This document shows positions 16,538-25,240 of a stretch of DNA of 64,000 nt, in pieces. The position numbers were made by a program, and so were the translations under genes. The notes below the pieces were generated by a model. It had not been told where the DNA came from, did not search any database, and saw nothing but the letters and a program-made list of their open reading frames with translations. This DNA comes from Candidatus Nyctobacter psychrophilus (GTDB lineage Bacteria; Vulcanimicrobiota; Vulcanimicrobiia; Vulcanimicrobiales; Vulcanimicrobiaceae): positions 1-64,000 of the forward strand of contig JACRTY010000017.1 of the NCBI GenBank assembly GCA_014305025.1, in the 5' to 3' direction. Positions within the stretch are counted from its first letter, which is position 1; each line of letters starts with the position of its first letter.

Positions 16538-17314
16538 ATGCGACGGGGGCATGGGAACGGGGTGCATTGTCTCGAAGACGTGCCGGTGCTGACCGAGTTC
16601 TACGAAACACGCAAGACCGATTTAGACTTCGCTGACGAGCGGATGCGCCGCGTCGTCGAAGCTGTTGTCCGAGCAAAGCCGAATCACGTGCTTGATATCG
16701 CCTGTGGGCGTGGCTTTCTGCTAAAACAGCTCAAAGGAGCGCTGCCTGAAAGCAGCTTCGTTGGGGTGGACATTTCCGAAGGCTCCGTGCAAGCTACTCG
16801 TGAGGGGGGCTTTGAAGCCGTGAGGGCTGACGTTGAGATCGCCCTCCCTTTTGCTGCTGCTTCGTTCGACTGCGTCGTGTTTGGAGAAGTTATTGAGCAT
16901 CTCGTTGATCCTGATGCCGCATTGGTCAACATCGCAACAGTGCTGCGGAAGGATGGCCACCTAGTCTTGACGACTCCCAATTTAGCAAGCTGGTTTAATC
17001 GAATTATTTTGCTCGCTGGATTCCAGCCAATTTTTACCGAAACAAGCTTGCACGTAAACCTTGGACGCGGCTCCCGCTTTCTCGGCCAATGGCGCTCGAC
17101 GCAGGGGCACTTGAAAATCTTTACCCTTGCGGCGCTACAGGAAATGTTAAAAGCCAATGGATTTGAAATCAAAGAACTCCGCGGTGTACCGTTTCACACA
17201 TCAAACATCTTCTCGCTAATCGATCGTTGTCTTTCAAGGATCCCGAGTCTCGCGAGTAACTTCGTCATTACAGCTATCAACATGGAAACGTGCGCGACGC
17301 AATACCCGAGCTAA
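16538..17314 (+). CDS. Class I SAM-dependent methyltransferase
   Basis: The protein (258 residues from the ATG at 16538) contains HVLDIACGRGFLLKQLKG (motif I), SFVGVDISEGSVQATREG (motif II acidic end), FDCVVFGEVIEHLVDPDAAL (motif post-II) and VLRKDGHLVLTTPN (motif III), the standard set for small-molecule methyltransferases of the UbiG/UbiE style. An earlier in-frame start at 16439 would add 33 residues of shadow-like composition; GGAAAGG lies just before the 16538 ATG. The gene is divergent from the GT2 gene at 15391-16278 and converges on the methyltransferase at 17311. It probably modifies a sugar or lipid of the island's product; acceptor unknown. Confidence 0.75.
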   Translation: MRRGHGNGVHCLEDVPVLTEFYETRKTDLDFADERMRRVVEAVVRAKPNHVLDIACGRGFLLKQLKGALPESSFVGVDISEGSVQATREGGFEAVRADVEIALPFAAASFDCVVFGEVIEHLVDPDAALVNIATVLRKDGHLVLTTPNLASWFNRIILLAGFQPIFTETSLHVNLGRGSRFLGQWRSTQGHLKIFTLAALQEMLKANGFEIKELRGVPFHTSNIFSLIDRCLSRIPSLASNFVITAINMETCATQYPS

Positions 17315-18243
17315 CGATACGGCCCATGTTCTGCACGTTGGCCTGCCTTGTGTGCGTGGATTTCGATACAATCTCCGAGGCGAAGCATATCTAGCGCGCG
17401 TGAAAGCGGGATGCATAACAACGCTAATATTCCCATTGCGACACGCACGAGTCGGCCCATGTCCGTCACCATTGAACCTGTGGCGAAGTAAGCAGTCATC
17501 GGAATACTGAGCGGATCGCTATTCCAACGAACGTTCGTCACCTGAAAGCCATGTCGCTTCAACAGTCTCCGGATGCCGGTTGGCGTGAACTGGCTCACAT
17601 GCAAAGGCAACGCGAGGTTATACCAGTGGCGACGAAATAGCCGCGGCAGGAGCCCTGCAAAATTCGGCACTGCTATAAAGAGTTCTCCATTGTCTGTTAG
17701 CCATCTGTGTATTGACTCTAATGCCGCACCCGGCTCATCGAGATGTTCGAACGAATGGCTGAGGTACGCGAAGTCAAACGACCTGGGCTCGAACAATGTC
17801 TGATCGACGACGTCCCCAACCCGGACGTCGATACCCAGCTTTCTCGCCGCTTCGCTGGCCGCAGAGGCACGCTCCAGCCCAATTACACATGGAACGTGGT
17901 CGAGCGTGCGCAAAAACTCCCCACAGCCGCTTCCGATCTCTAGCAATCTGGTGCACTGAGGCCGAAATCTGTGCCGGTAATATCGAAACCGCTCTATCGC
18001 GCTGACCCACCTTTTACGTCTCCTATCGACGCCGTACGAATAGAACGTTGGCGGATATATCTGTTCCAGCTGTTCTGACGACAGGCGTTCGCCGAGGTGC
18101 GCGCTGCCACATGCGTTGCAAACCCATAAGGTGTAGCGGCGTCTCGTGCCGGCGTGGTGGTCCACGATGCCGCAGATCCGGAATATTTCCGGCGACAAGC
18201 ACGCAAAGCATCGATCGTCGTCGTAACGCCCCTTTGCTCGCAT
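17311..18243 (-). CDS. Class I methyltransferase with N-terminal zinc-ribbon-like motif
   Basis: From the ATG at 18243 the protein is 310 residues long. The N-terminus has CFACLS and, about 30 residues on, CNACGSAHL, a four-Cys zinc ribbon. Then TRLLEIGSGCGEFLRTLDHV (motif I), FDFAYLSHSFEHLDEPGAAL and LTDNGELFIAVPNFAGLLPR complete a methyltransferase-12-type fold. The longest frame begins at 18390, but that would overlap the divergent gene at 18364, and the extra 49 residues have no family likeness. It overlaps the plus-strand methyltransferase at its 3' end by 4 bases. A polysaccharide-modification role is likely from context only. Confidence 0.78.
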   Translation of the reverse strand: MRAKGRYDDDRCFACLSPEIFRICGIVDHHAGTRRRYTLWVCNACGSAHLGERLSSEQLEQIYPPTFYSYGVDRRRKRWVSAIERFRYYRHRFRPQCTRLLEIGSGCGEFLRTLDHVPCVIGLERASAASEAARKLGIDVRVGDVVDQTLFEPRSFDFAYLSHSFEHLDEPGAALESIHRWLTDNGELFIAVPNFAGLLPRLFRRHWYNLALPLHVSQFTPTGIRRLLKRHGFQVTNVRWNSDPLSIPMTAYFATGSMVTDMGRLVRVAMGILALLCIPLSRALDMLRLGDCIEIHAHKAGQRAEHGPYR

Positions 18244-18363
18244 ATCACCGTCGGCCAAGAGTTGTAGCGGCTGAATCACGATACTTGGCGCTGTCGTTTC
18301 GCGGCAATCGACCCCCTTTCCCTCGAAACAGGCACATGCGTCCCGGGGGTAAAATCTTAAAGC

Positions 18364-19572
18364 GTGAGCTGCCGAATCTGCGGATTCCATGTCGAGCCGG
18401 TTCTCGATCTCGGGTGCATGCCACCAGCGAATTGGCTACTTGAAAGCCCCGAGACCGATCCTGCGCTATATCCCCTGATACTTGAACGATGTTCTTCTTG
18501 TACCAACCTTCAGTTGGCTTTTTGTTTAAGCGCCGAGGTTCTATATTCTCACTATTACTACATTACCCCCGACTCCATCTCTTTAACTCGGCACTACCGA
18601 TGGTTAATAGACTTCATGTTTCACGGCGGGTATCTAGCCGCCGACTCCGACGTTCTCGAGATCGGCAGCAATCGAGGTGCTTTCCTTAAAGAGCTTTCGC
18701 CCCATGTGGGAAGCACGCTGGGCGTAGATCCTGCAGAAAACGTTGTGGGTGTCGCGCGCCGCAGCGGCGTAGAGACCCTGTGCGACTACTTCGATCTGTC
18801 TGTTGCCAAACGTATTGCAGCCCGCAGTAAGCCACCTTCAGTATTCTTTGCGCGACATTGCATGGCGCATAACGAGTTTCCGCAGCGGATGCTGGAAGGC
18901 GTGTCCCACTTGCTTCCCGATGACGGCATTCTCGTCATAGAGAACAACTACGCGGCACACATGGTTCGCGATAGCGAGTTTGATCAAGTCTACCACGAGC
19001 ACATGTTTTATTATTCGGTTACGTCACTATCGGAGCTACTCCGGCGGTCCGGGTTACGCATCATCGATGTGGTACTGACCGACTTACATGGCGGCTCTAT
19101 CGTCGTTTTTGCCGTGACCGCTGATTCTCGGCGCTCAACGGCTCAAACGGTCCCTCGGCTCATTGATGAAGAGCGGGGTACCCTGTCTCCATCCCGAATC
19201 GCGGATTTCTCATCGCAAGCCTCCGTTATCCGAGACGGCTTGCAGTCAACTATCCGAAAATTATCTGAGGCGGGGAACAGCTTGGCAGCCTACGGCGCTA
19301 CTGCAAAAGGCGCAACGCTTCTGAATTTTTGCAGCTTGACTGCGCGCGACATTACGGCATGTGCCGATTCAACTTACATAAAACAAGGCCGGTTCATACC
19401 GGGAGCCGGCATCCCTATCATCGCCGAGGGGACGCTCTTCGAGGCGCCTCCCGACTATTTGCTTCTAACAGCTTGGAACTATAAGGACGAGCTGATTGCA
19501 AAAGTGCGGTCCGCTGGCGCAAGGGACGTGAAGTTCATAATTCCAATTCCGTCCGTCGAGATCGTCGAGTGA
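18364..19572 (+). CDS. Sugar C-methyltransferase (NovU/TylC3-like)
   Basis: A 402-residue protein starting at GTG 18364 with the zinc-binding module SCRICGF...CSSCTNLQLAFCLS typical of C-methyltransferases acting on NDP-keto-sugars. DVLEIGSNRGAFLKELSPHV is SAM motif I; QVYHEHMFYYSV carries the conserved Tyr-His-Glu-His catalytic block; LAAYGATAKGATLLNFC and YLLLTAWNYKDELIAK belong to the C-terminal domain of the family. In known members the enzyme deprotonates a 4-keto sugar and adds a methyl group at the neighbouring carbon. It is the first gene of a run with rfbB, rfbA and rfbD, so the substrate is probably the 4-keto intermediate made by RfbB. No 2,3-dehydratase gene is seen, so the final sugar is not predictable. 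Confidence 0.85.
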   Translation: MSCRICGFHVEPVLDLGCMPPANWLLESPETDPALYPLILERCSSCTNLQLAFCLSAEVLYSHYYYITPDSISLTRHYRWLIDFMFHGGYLAADSDVLEIGSNRGAFLKELSPHVGSTLGVDPAENVVGVARRSGVETLCDYFDLSVAKRIAARSKPPSVFFARHCMAHNEFPQRMLEGVSHLLPDDGILVIENNYAAHMVRDSEFDQVYHEHMFYYSVTSLSELLRRSGLRIIDVVLTDLHGGSIVVFAVTADSRRSTAQTVPRLIDEERGTLSPSRIADFSSQASVIRDGLQSTIRKLSEAGNSLAAYGATAKGATLLNFCSLTARDITACADSTYIKQGRFIPGAGIPIIAEGTLFEAPPDYLLLTAWNYKDELIAKVRSAGARDVKFIIPIPSVEIVE

Positions 19573-19615
19573 GCCCATATCGTGCGGGCCCGCCACAGCT
19601 GTGTTCGCGACTGCC

Positions 19616-20665
19616 ATGAAACCCTTGAAATCCATTGTCGAGCCAGGCTACAAACGCTGGCTTGTCACTGGCGGACTCGGCTTTATCGGGTCGCATTTCA
19701 TTCGCCTCGTTCTTGGCGCGGGACGCGCCGTTTCCGTCGTCAATCTTGACGCGATGACATATGCCGGCAACGGCGCGAACCTTGCCGATATGTCTAATCA
19801 TCCGAGTTACCGCTTCCTTAGAGGCAACATTTGTGATGAGGCTGACGTCGACCGAGCAATAGGTGATGGCGTAGACGCGATAATTAATTTCGCAGCCGAG
19901 TCGCACGTTGACCGCTCGATCATTGCGCCGAGTGAATTCCTGCGCACCGACATAATGGGGACACATGTCTTGTTAGAAGCTGCCCGTCGTCACAAGGTCT
20001 CTCGGTTTCTGCAGGTTTCGACGGACGAAGTGTACGGGCATATCGCCTCTGGCCACGCGAAGGAAACCGACTGCCTCGCCCCGCGCTCACCTTACGCGGC
20101 GAGCAAGGCTGGCGCCGATCTGCAAGCACTGGCTTACGCGAATACATACGGAATACCGGTTCTCATCACGCGGGGCACTAACACGTACGGACCATATCAA
20201 TACCCAGAGAAATTGATACCATTGTTCGTTACCAATCTGCTGGAGGACAAGCCCGTACCCGTCTACGGTGACGGGGACCAAGTGCGCGAATGGATGCACG
20301 TGGAGGATCACGCTGAGGGGGTCCTGCATATCCTTGAGCGCGGAGTTGCGGGCCATGTTTATAACCTTAGCGCCGGTAACGCGAGGACGAATCTCGAGAT
20401 CACACGGCGACTCGTCCAGCTTTGCGGGCGTTCTCTGGAGGCGCACGTCCGGTACGTCCAGGACCGACCGGGACACGATCGGCGCTATGCGATCGACGCC
20501 TCTAAGGCGCGCCGCCTCGGCTGGCGGCCCAAGGTCGAATTCGCGCAAGGTTTGACTGCCACTGTCGATTGGTTCCGGACCCACGAAAGATGGTGGCGAG
20601 AAATCAAGAACGGAGCGTTCCAGAAATACTATCGCGAACAGTACGAGCAACGGCTTGCACCGTGA
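19616..20665 (+). CDS. rfbB: dTDP-glucose 4,6-dehydratase
   Basis: Converts dTDP-glucose to dTDP-4-keto-6-deoxyglucose with bound NAD. VTGGLGFIGSHFIRLVLG is the Rossmann loop, FAAESHVDRSI is the family-specific NAD segment, and STDEVYG (Thr, Asp, Glu) with SPYAASKAG (Tyr-x3-Lys) provide the catalytic residues. TRGTNTYGPYQYPEKLIPLF is also diagnostic. The ATG at 19616 is preferred to a GTG at 19601. The TGA at 20663-20665 overlaps the GTG start of rfbA (GTGA), so the two are coupled. The product feeds RfbC/RfbD, with rfbC located 9 kb away outside the island. Confidence 0.95.
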   Translation: MKPLKSIVEPGYKRWLVTGGLGFIGSHFIRLVLGAGRAVSVVNLDAMTYAGNGANLADMSNHPSYRFLRGNICDEADVDRAIGDGVDAIINFAAESHVDRSIIAPSEFLRTDIMGTHVLLEAARRHKVSRFLQVSTDEVYGHIASGHAKETDCLAPRSPYAASKAGADLQALAYANTYGIPVLITRGTNTYGPYQYPEKLIPLFVTNLLEDKPVPVYGDGDQVREWMHVEDHAEGVLHILERGVAGHVYNLSAGNARTNLEITRRLVQLCGRSLEAHVRYVQDRPGHDRRYAIDASKARRLGWRPKVEFAQGLTATVDWFRTHERWWREIKNGAFQKYYREQYEQRLAP

Positions 20666-21408
20666 AGGGTGTAATTCTTGCCGGCGGTATCGGTTCGAGA
20701 CTCCGTCCACTCACGAAGGTCACCAACAAGCATCTGTTGCCGGTTTTCGACCGTCCAATGATCTATTATCCCTTAGAGACCCTGTGCCGCGCCGGTATCA
20801 ATGAGATTATGATCGTTACAGGCGGCAATTCGGCGGGCGATTTCCTAAAACTCCTTGGCAACGGACGCGATTTCGGTCTGAAACACGTCAATTATACGTA
20901 CCAAGAGGGTGAAGGGGGGATAGCCGACGCCTTAAGACTGTGTAAGCATTTTGCAGAAGAACAGCGTCTGTGCGTCATTCTAGGCGACAACATTATTCAA
21001 AATGACATCAGCCCTTACGCTCGCAGGTTTGAGCAACAACCCGGCGGCGCGCGGCTTCTTATCAAGGAGGTACCCGATCCCCAACGCTTTGGTGTGCCAG
21101 AGTTCGAAGGAGGACGTATCGTCCGCATTGAGGAGAAACCGTCATTACCAAAGAGTCCGTATGCGGTGACCGGCGTCTATTTTTATGATCATCGCGTTTT
21201 TGAATATATCGCCCAGTTGCAACCGTCCGGACGTAATGAACTGGAGATCACAGACGTAAACAATGCATATATTAACGCTGAAGACCTCTGCTTCGACGTT
21301 TTAGAAGGCTGGTGGACAGACGCCGGGGAGTTCGAGAGTCTTCGATTAGCAACAAATCTTGTCGCCGAAGAACGACGGAAATCCGCGCTCGTTTCCGCAT
21401 CACGTTAG
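20662..21408 (+). CDS. rfbA: Glucose-1-phosphate thymidylyltransferase
   Basis: Makes dTDP-glucose from dTTP and glucose-1-phosphate, the first step of the dTDP-deoxysugar route. The GTG at 20662 begins VKGVILAGGIGSRLRPLTKV, the nucleotide-binding signature; KHLLPVFDRPMIYYPLETL, VILGDNII and EFEGGRIVRIEEKPSLPKSPYAVTG follow in the normal order. At 248 residues it is slightly shorter than classical RmlA (~290), as in the short form common in actinobacteria and archaea. The longer frame beginning at 20569 lies inside rfbB and is not used. The TAG stop is one base from the rfbD start. Confidence 0.95.
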   Translation: MKGVILAGGIGSRLRPLTKVTNKHLLPVFDRPMIYYPLETLCRAGINEIMIVTGGNSAGDFLKLLGNGRDFGLKHVNYTYQEGEGGIADALRLCKHFAEEQRLCVILGDNIIQNDISPYARRFEQQPGGARLLIKEVPDPQRFGVPEFEGGRIVRIEEKPSLPKSPYAVTGVYFYDHRVFEYIAQLQPSGRNELEITDVNNAYINAEDLCFDVLEGWWTDAGEFESLRLATNLVAEERRKSALVSASR

Positions 21409-21409
21409 A

Positions 21410-22273
21410 ATGAGAGTCGTCATCATTGGCGCAGCTGGACAGCTTGGAGCCGATCTAATGCGTGCATTTGCGGCCATTGGACCAATCGGAATTTACCACG
21501 GTACTTTCGACATTGAAAACGGGGCTGCTATAGAATCAATGCTGACACGCTACCAGCCCGACTTAGTAGTAAATACGGCAGCTTTTCATAACGTCGAATT
21601 GTGTGAGGTCCGGCCAGATCGCGCCATCGCCGTCAACGCCATCGCCGTAGATCAACTTGCAAACCGTTGCATCGCCACGGGGACCGCATTCGCGCATGTC
21701 AGCACCGATTATGTCTTCGACGGGTCTACTGGTTCGCCGTACGCGGAAACGGCTCCGGCGAACCCACTCAATGTATACGGCATTTCAAAGTACGCAGGAG
21801 AGCTATTGATCCTCCGTCGTATGACGCAGTCATACATTTTTCGAACTACCGGCCTATACGGCACCAAACATAAGCGTACATTCGTTGAACGCGTCTTAGA
21901 GCGAGCGCACGCCGAGCAGCCGATTAGTGTCGTTACCGACCTCGTCTGTTCCCCGTCGTATACACGCCACGTTGCAGAGGCAATTCATTCAGTCATTCAA
22001 CGAGAGGCGTACGGCATCTACCACGTTACGAATTCGGGCGCTTGCAGTTGGTTCGATTTCGCTTGCGAACTGCTGAGGCAGGCTGGAAGCGCCGTTCCCG
22101 TTCGACGGATCACTTCCGAGGCGTCTGGATCGACGGTGCGTAGACCAAAATACACGGCGCTCGCGAATGATGGAATGCGGCGGCTCAACCTTCCGCAAAT
22201 GCCGACTTGGCAGCAAGGTATCACCGCATACCTCATGGAGCGTTCTCAACTACCGTTTTGCGATGAATCCTGA
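21410..22273 (+). CDS. rfbD: dTDP-4-dehydrorhamnose reductase (island copy)
   Basis: Catalyses the last, NAD(P)H-dependent step to dTDP-L-rhamnose. From the ATG at 21410 the protein (287 residues) begins MRVVIIGAAGQLGADLMRAF, with the short-chain reductase GxxGxxG loop; VVNTAAFHNVELCE, AHVSTDYVFDG and NVYGISKYAGE (catalytic Tyr and Lys) follow, then FRTTGLYG. A close paralogue lies at 32984-33838, with the same landmarks and clear relatedness along its length. This copy ends the plus-strand rfb block and marks the right end of the GC-poorer island; ppdK follows convergently after ~60 bases. Confidence 0.93.
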   Translation: MRVVIIGAAGQLGADLMRAFAAIGPIGIYHGTFDIENGAAIESMLTRYQPDLVVNTAAFHNVELCEVRPDRAIAVNAIAVDQLANRCIATGTAFAHVSTDYVFDGSTGSPYAETAPANPLNVYGISKYAGELLILRRMTQSYIFRTTGLYGTKHKRTFVERVLERAHAEQPISVVTDLVCSPSYTRHVAEAIHSVIQREAYGIYHVTNSGACSWFDFACELLRQAGSAVPVRRITSEASGSTVRRPKYTALANDGMRRLNLPQMPTWQQGITAYLMERSQLPFCDES

Positions 22274-22334
22274 ATCGAGTCCTCGTCATCGCCCCTGTCG
22301 GGGAGGCTTTGAACCCGACCGTAGCGCTATTTCC

Positions 22335-25055
22335 CTAAGCATCGACTATCTTGGTCGGCGCGTCGAAGCGCTGCTCAGCGTTAATCCATGCCGCCTGCGC
22401 CGCTGCCAGTCTTGCAATCGGCACGCGATAGGGAGAGCACGAGACGTAATCGAGACCGATCTCGTCGCAGAACGCAACGCTCGACGGCTCGCCGCCGTGC
22501 TCGCCGCAGATGCCGATCTTTAGGTCGCCGCGCACCGCTCGCCCGCGTTCCACCGCAATGCGCATGAGGCCGCCCACGCCGACGCGATCGAGGACCTGGA
22601 ACGGATCGTCAGCGAGCAGCTTCTTCTCTAGATAACGCGGGATAAACGACGCTTCGGCGTCGTCGCGCGAGTAGCCGAACGTCGTTTGTGTCAGGTCGTT
22701 CGTGCCGAACGAGAAGAACTGCGCGAATTCGGCCAGTTCGTTCGCGACGATGCAGGCGCGTGGGAGTTCGATCATCGTGCCGATGTGGTACGGCACCTTG
22801 ACGCCGCGCTCTGCGAGCACCGCATCGGCGATGGACTTCGCGGCGTCGTAGGTCAGTTGCATCTCACCGCGCGAACCCACGCCGGGGATCATGACATCCG
22901 GCCGCGCATCGACGCCGCGCTTGCGTAAGTCACATGCCGCTTCGAAAATGGCGCGCACCTGCACTGCGTAGATTTCAGGATAGACGATCCCGAGCCGGCA
23001 GAACCGCAAGCCGAGCATCGGATTCTGCTCGTGCAGCACCTTCACGCGCGCGAGAACTTTCGCGCGAGCCTGGTACGCCGGGTCATCCTCGCCGTTACGT
23101 ACCCTAAGCTCCGTCGTCTCGACCAGCAATTCCTCAAGTGACGGCAAGAACTCGTGCAGCGGGGGATCGAGCAGCCGGATCGTCACCGTGTAACCCGCCA
23201 TCGCTTCCAGGATCCCGGCAAAATCGTCACGCTGAAACGGTAACAGGCGCGCCAGCGCGGCCTCGCGCGCCTCGCGCGATTCCGCCATGATCATCTCTTG
23301 CATGACCGGCAGACGCTCGGATTGCATGAACATGTGCTCGGTGCGGCACAGCCCGATCCCCGTCGCCCCGAGATCGCGTGCCTTGCGCGCGTCCCCCGGC
23401 GTGTCGGCGTTCGCCCACACGCCGAGCCGCTTCCCTTCGTCGGCCCACGACAGAAACGTTGCCAGCCATGGCGGCAACTTCGAGGGTGGATCAATAAGTT
23501 TCAGCAGGCCACGTACGACCTTGCCCGTCGTGCCGTCGATCGTGATTTCGTCACCTTCGTGGAGCGGCTCGCCGGCGAGCATCGCCGTCTTCGTACGATC
23601 GTCCACACAGAGCGCTTCGCACCCGCTGACGCACGGCAAACCCATGCCACGCGCGACAACGGCCGCATGCGACGTAGCGCCGCCGCGCGCAGTCAAGACG
23701 CCACGCGACGCGATCATGCCGTGTACGTCGTCGGGGGCCGTTTCGTTGCGCACGAGCACGACGGTCCTTCCGCGCCGGGACCACTCGACGGCCGTTTCGG
23801 CATCGAACACGACGGCGCCGGCGGCAGCGCCCGGCGAAGCATTCAGACCGGCGCACGCGACATCGTACGTCTGCGTGGGGTCGATTCGGGCATGAAACAG
23901 CTGATCTAACGAGGTCGCATCGACCCGTCGCAACGCCTCGCCGCGGTCGATCAGGCCCTCGCCGACCATGTCGAGCGCGACCCGAACGGCCGCTTCGGCG
24001 CTCCGCTTCGCGCTGCGCGTCTGCAGCATCCACAGTTTGCCGCGCTCCACCGTAAACTCGAGGTCCTGCATGTCGCGATAATGCGTTTCGAGTTTGCGCG
24101 CGATCTCAACGAACTGCGCATACACCGCAGGTTGCGACCGTTCCAGGTCTTCGATGTGCTCCGGCGTGCGGATGCCCGCAACGACATCCTCGCCCTGCGC
24201 ATTACGCAGATACTCTCCGAACAGATGCTTGTCGCCCGTGTTGGGATCGCGGGTGAACGCCACCCCCGTTCCCGAGTCGTCGCCCATGTTGCCGAAAACC
24301 ATCGTGACGATGCTGACCGCCGTGCCCCAGTCGTCCGAGATGCGCATGTAGCGGCGGTAGTCAACCGCGCGTTTGGAGTTCCACGAATCGAAGACTGCCC
24401 GCACCGCGAGATGCAACTGCTCGCCTACGTCTTGCGGAAAGTCCCGACCCGTCGCTTCGCGCACGATCGTCTTGAACGCTCCGACGACCCGTTCCCAGGC
24501 GGCGCCGTCCAGCTCGGGATCGGTCTTCACACCCGCGCGCTCGCGTTCGCCCGTGATGACGTGTTCGAAGCGATCTTTGTCGATGCCGAGAACGACGCTT
24601 GCGAACATCGCAATGAAACGCCGATACGCGTCCCAGGCGAAACGCGGGTTCATCGTCAGCTTCGCAAGCCCGATGACGCTCGCATCGGTCAGACCGAGGT
24701 TGAGGATCGTGTCCATCATCCCGGGCATCGAGACGCGCGCGCCGCTGCGCACCGACACCAGCAGCGGGTTCTCCGTACCGCCGAACGTCTTGCCGGTCTC
24801 TCTTTCAAGCGCCCGGACGTGGGCCATGATGTCGGCGTCGAGGCCCGCCGGGAAGCGGCGGCCCAGTTCGTAGAACTCGAGGCACGTCTGCGCCGTAATC
24901 GTGAAGCCAGGCGGGACTGGAAGCCCGGCCTGCGTCATCTCGGCGAGTCCGGCCCCCTTGCCGCCGAGGATGTCACGAATCGACCCGTCGCCCTCGGCGA
25001 AGGTGTAGATGCGACGGGCTGATGCGGCCTCCGGAAGCTTAGGGGCGAGCAGCAC
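22335..25055 (-). CDS. ppdK: Pyruvate, phosphate dikinase
   Basis: Interconverts pyruvate + ATP + Pi with phosphoenolpyruvate + AMP + PPi. From the GTG at 25055 the protein is about 906 residues, the normal length. ARRIYTFAEGDGSIRDILGGKGAGLAEM starts the ATP-grasp domain; GGATSHAAVVARGMGLPCVSG carries the swivelling phospho-His; LCRTEHMFMQSERLPVMQEMI, MLGLRFCRLGIVYPEIY and FFSFGTNDLTQTTFGYSRDD belong to the PEP/pyruvate barrel. The frame stays open to 25214, but the extra residues are not family-like and AGAAAGGGA lies 9 bases before the GTG at 25055. In many bacteria ppdK lies just upstream of dnaG and rpoD; here about 20 kb of polysaccharide genes separate them. Confidence 0.96.
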   Translation of the reverse strand: MLLAPKLPEAASARRIYTFAEGDGSIRDILGGKGAGLAEMTQAGLPVPPGFTITAQTCLEFYELGRRFPAGLDADIMAHVRALERETGKTFGGTENPLLVSVRSGARVSMPGMMDTILNLGLTDASVIGLAKLTMNPRFAWDAYRRFIAMFASVVLGIDKDRFEHVITGERERAGVKTDPELDGAAWERVVGAFKTIVREATGRDFPQDVGEQLHLAVRAVFDSWNSKRAVDYRRYMRISDDWGTAVSIVTMVFGNMGDDSGTGVAFTRDPNTGDKHLFGEYLRNAQGEDVVAGIRTPEHIEDLERSQPAVYAQFVEIARKLETHYRDMQDLEFTVERGKLWMLQTRSAKRSAEAAVRVALDMVGEGLIDRGEALRRVDATSLDQLFHARIDPTQTYDVACAGLNASPGAAAGAVVFDAETAVEWSRRGRTVVLVRNETAPDDVHGMIASRGVLTARGGATSHAAVVARGMGLPCVSGCEALCVDDRTKTAMLAGEPLHEGDEITIDGTTGKVVRGLLKLIDPPSKLPPWLATFLSWADEGKRLGVWANADTPGDARKARDLGATGIGLCRTEHMFMQSERLPVMQEMIMAESREAREAALARLLPFQRDDFAGILEAMAGYTVTIRLLDPPLHEFLPSLEELLVETTELRVRNGEDDPAYQARAKVLARVKVLHEQNPMLGLRFCRLGIVYPEIYAVQVRAIFEAACDLRKRGVDARPDVMIPGVGSRGEMQLTYDAAKSIADAVLAERGVKVPYHIGTMIELPRACIVANELAEFAQFFSFGTNDLTQTTFGYSRDDAEASFIPRYLEKKLLADDPFQVLDRVGVGGLMRIAVERGRAVRGDLKIGICGEHGGEPSSVAFCDEIGLDYVSCSPYRVPIARLAAAQAAWINAEQRFDAPTKIVDA

Positions 25056-25240
25056 GTGGAGTGGTCCCTTTCTGTGAGGCCGACGAGAAACAAGGGTGCC
25101 AAAGTCATACCCGTCAAGGGAAAGAATCTTTCCACGTAGAGGCGTCTTCCTTGGGGTTTTTGGCCCCTTTTCGAGCAGGCTTCCGCCTCCGTGCGTCAGG
25201 CTTGCGTCGGACAAGCCGCGCGGCTTCGTGGAACCCGTAT

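Noticed and set aside
23287-25022. Long plus-strand frames antisense to ppdK (up to 313 codons)
   Set aside because: They are shadows of GC-rich codons in a certain gene; composition is Arg/Ala/Asp-biased and no domain is seen.
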